From: Xenophilus arseniciresistens
Lineage (GTDB): Bacteria > Pseudomonadota > Gammaproteobacteria > Burkholderiales > Burkholderiaceae_C
DNA: 64,000 bases
Direction of reading: 5' to 3'
NCBI RefSeq assembly: GCF_028023875.1
Contig: NZ_JAQIPB010000007.1
Location: 273,434 to 337,433, forward strand
Shown: one piece after another, positions 63,292 to 64,000 of the stretch
Position numbering within the stretch: position 1 is the stretch's first letter
How the letters are laid out: every line of letters begins with the position of its first letter
The notes under the pieces: model-generated
The model's database searches: none
What the model saw: only the letters and a program-made list of their open reading frames with translations
Told to the model about the DNA's origin: nothing
Translations under genes and position numbers: made by a program

Positions 63292-64000
63292 TCAACGCCC
63301 AAGCTGGGCCAAGAAGGCGATCAACTCGGCATTGACCTGCGAAGGGCATTCTTGCTGAACCCAGTGGCCGCATTTGGGAAGGAGCGTTGTCTTTCGAAGA
63401 CCTGGCACCGTGGTGCCGAGTGCCTCGACGTTCCCACGGGTTGCAACAAGCACTGGATCAAGTTCGCCTGCCACGAACAGCGCGGGGTGCGTGATTCGCG
63501 CTCCTTCGAACGGTTTCATGAGCTCCCAGTTGCGATCGAGGTTGCGGTACCAATTGAGTGGCCCGGTAAAACCGGTGCGTTCGAAGTTCTCAACGTAATA
63601 CTGCAGATCGCGATCCGGCAGCCAACTCTGATGGTCGCCTGGCCGCACCAGCGTTTCCATCAGCTTGGCCCTGGAGCCTCGAGGGACCAGCCTTTGGCGC
63701 GCGGAGGCGGCGTCCCCGGATGCATGGAAGTAGAAAGTCTTGAGAAAGCGCGGTACGTCGGATTCGATTTCGGCCTCGGCGACGCCTTGCTCCTGGAAGT
63801 AGACGATGTAGTTGAAGTTCCCTCCGACAGCGCGGCGTATCCCCACGACGGGCGGTGTGTCGCGACGCTGGTTGTACGGAACGCTTGTATCTTTAAACCT
63901 GACCAGCGCGGTAGAGTCTGAACGCCGTTGAGGCGGCCAGACCGGCCCGTGCAGTTTGGTAAGCGCTGGGGTGATCGAGCCCGTCTCTGAGTACAGAACG
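63292..64000 (-). CDS. Epoxide hydrolase-like alpha/beta hydrolase, C-terminal part (possible pseudogene)
   Basis: The frame is open from the stop at 63292 to the window edge. From about 63870 down it reads as the cap and C-terminal half of a soluble epoxide hydrolase: SVPYNQRRDTPPV, NFNYIVYFQEQGVAEAEIE, NWYRNLDRNWELMKPFEGA, the acid in VAGELDPVLVA and the catalytic His in LPKCGHWVQQE. The part closer to the edge (from about 63890 up) does not show the expected nucleophile motif GHDWG; a weak HGPVW is the nearest. So the N-terminal half may be diverged, frameshifted or joined by a rearrangement. The product beginning at the GTG (63846) alone would lack the nucleophile. Confidence 0.6.
   Translation of the reverse strand, partial: VLYSETGSITPALTKLHGPVWPPQRRSDSTALVRFKDTSVPYNQRRDTPPVVGIRRAVGGNFNYIVYFQEQGVAEAEIESDVPRFLKTFYFHASGDAASARQRLVPRGSRAKLMETLVRPGDHQSWLPDRDLQYYVENFERTGFTGPLNWYRNLDRNWELMKPFEGARITHPALFVAGELDPVLVATRGNVEALGTTVPGLRKTTLLPKCGHWVQQECPSQVNAELIAFLAQLGR

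Overview
This 64 kb window is ordinary chromosome of a GC-rich betaproteobacterium, most likely a Burkholderiales member of the Comamonadaceae (Acidovorax/Variovorax-like). The evidence is gene order and protein style: murG-murC-ddl-ftsQ-ftsA-ftsZ-lpxC, pilS-pilR beside ffh, ribF-ileS-lspA, accB-accC-prmA, a Lys/Ala/Pro histone H1-like protein, and many TAnAAT-type -10 hexamers just ahead of start codons. The genus cannot be fixed from the sequence. There is no rRNA, tRNA, CRISPR array, prophage or insertion sequence that I can see. Nearly all genes are housekeeping; only the last ~1.3 kb looks accessory.

Layout. 1-7.5 kb: distal end of the division/cell-wall cluster (+ strand, overlapping or close genes). 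7.5-15.4 kb: a small membrane protein, then a minus-strand run (GNAT, ruvC, mtgA, aroE, TonB-like protein, RNase II-type nuclease, YqiA esterase, Pro/Ala-linker lipoprotein). 15.5-21.1 kb (+): rodA, a serine hydrolase, tldD and aroG with an aromatic leader-peptide attenuator. 21.1-30.2 kb: mpl (-), then a conserved hypothetical gene, a TlpA-like thioredoxin, accB-accC, prmA, a zinc-ribbon/DUF3426 protein and a PfkB kinase (+), then the histone-like gene (-). 30.4-34.9 kb: nrdA-nrdB (-) under an NrdR-type promoter. 35-40 kb (-): ampD, pilR, pilS, a small zinc-ribbon protein and a CcsA-family protein, divergent from ffh. 41.5-46.1 kb (-): lspA, ileS, ribF. 46.3-51.7 kb: HNH endonuclease (+), a lipase-like lipoprotein and a PimC/PimD-like acyl-CoA dehydrogenase pair (-), purN (+). 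51.7-62.7 kb: DUF1653 (-), M48 peptidase, RsmB-family methyltransferase, desaturase (+), rpmB-rpmG and trxB (-), Crp/Fnr regulator, ftsK and lolA (+). 62.7-64 kb: a hypothetical gene and the C-terminal part of an epoxide hydrolase-like gene at the edge.

Functionally the window is heavy in envelope biogenesis: peptidoglycan synthesis (murG, murC, ddl, rodA, mtgA), peptidoglycan recycling (mpl, ampD), division (ftsQ, ftsA, ftsZ, ftsK), lipid A (lpxC), lipoprotein maturation and sorting (lspA, lolA), and fatty acid supply and modification (accBC, desaturase). It also holds dNTP synthesis and redox genes (nrdAB, trxB).

The points most worth a second look are: (1) a 118-bp tandem duplication that puts two extra copies of the accC translation start, each opening a 41-codon overlapping mini-ORF, between accB and accC; (2) the attenuator before aroG, with a leader peptide containing FYFAYFWF and matched antiterminator and terminator arms; (3) two large palindromic elements with the same design, each starting on the stop codon of the upstream gene (ftsZ and the HNH gene); (4) -10-like hexamers 6-9 nt ahead of start codons at eight loci, suggesting leaderless mRNAs; and (5) a well-formed NrdR double operator. 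Start codons were chosen from homolog length, Shine-Dalgarno sites and overlaps; no database search was possible.
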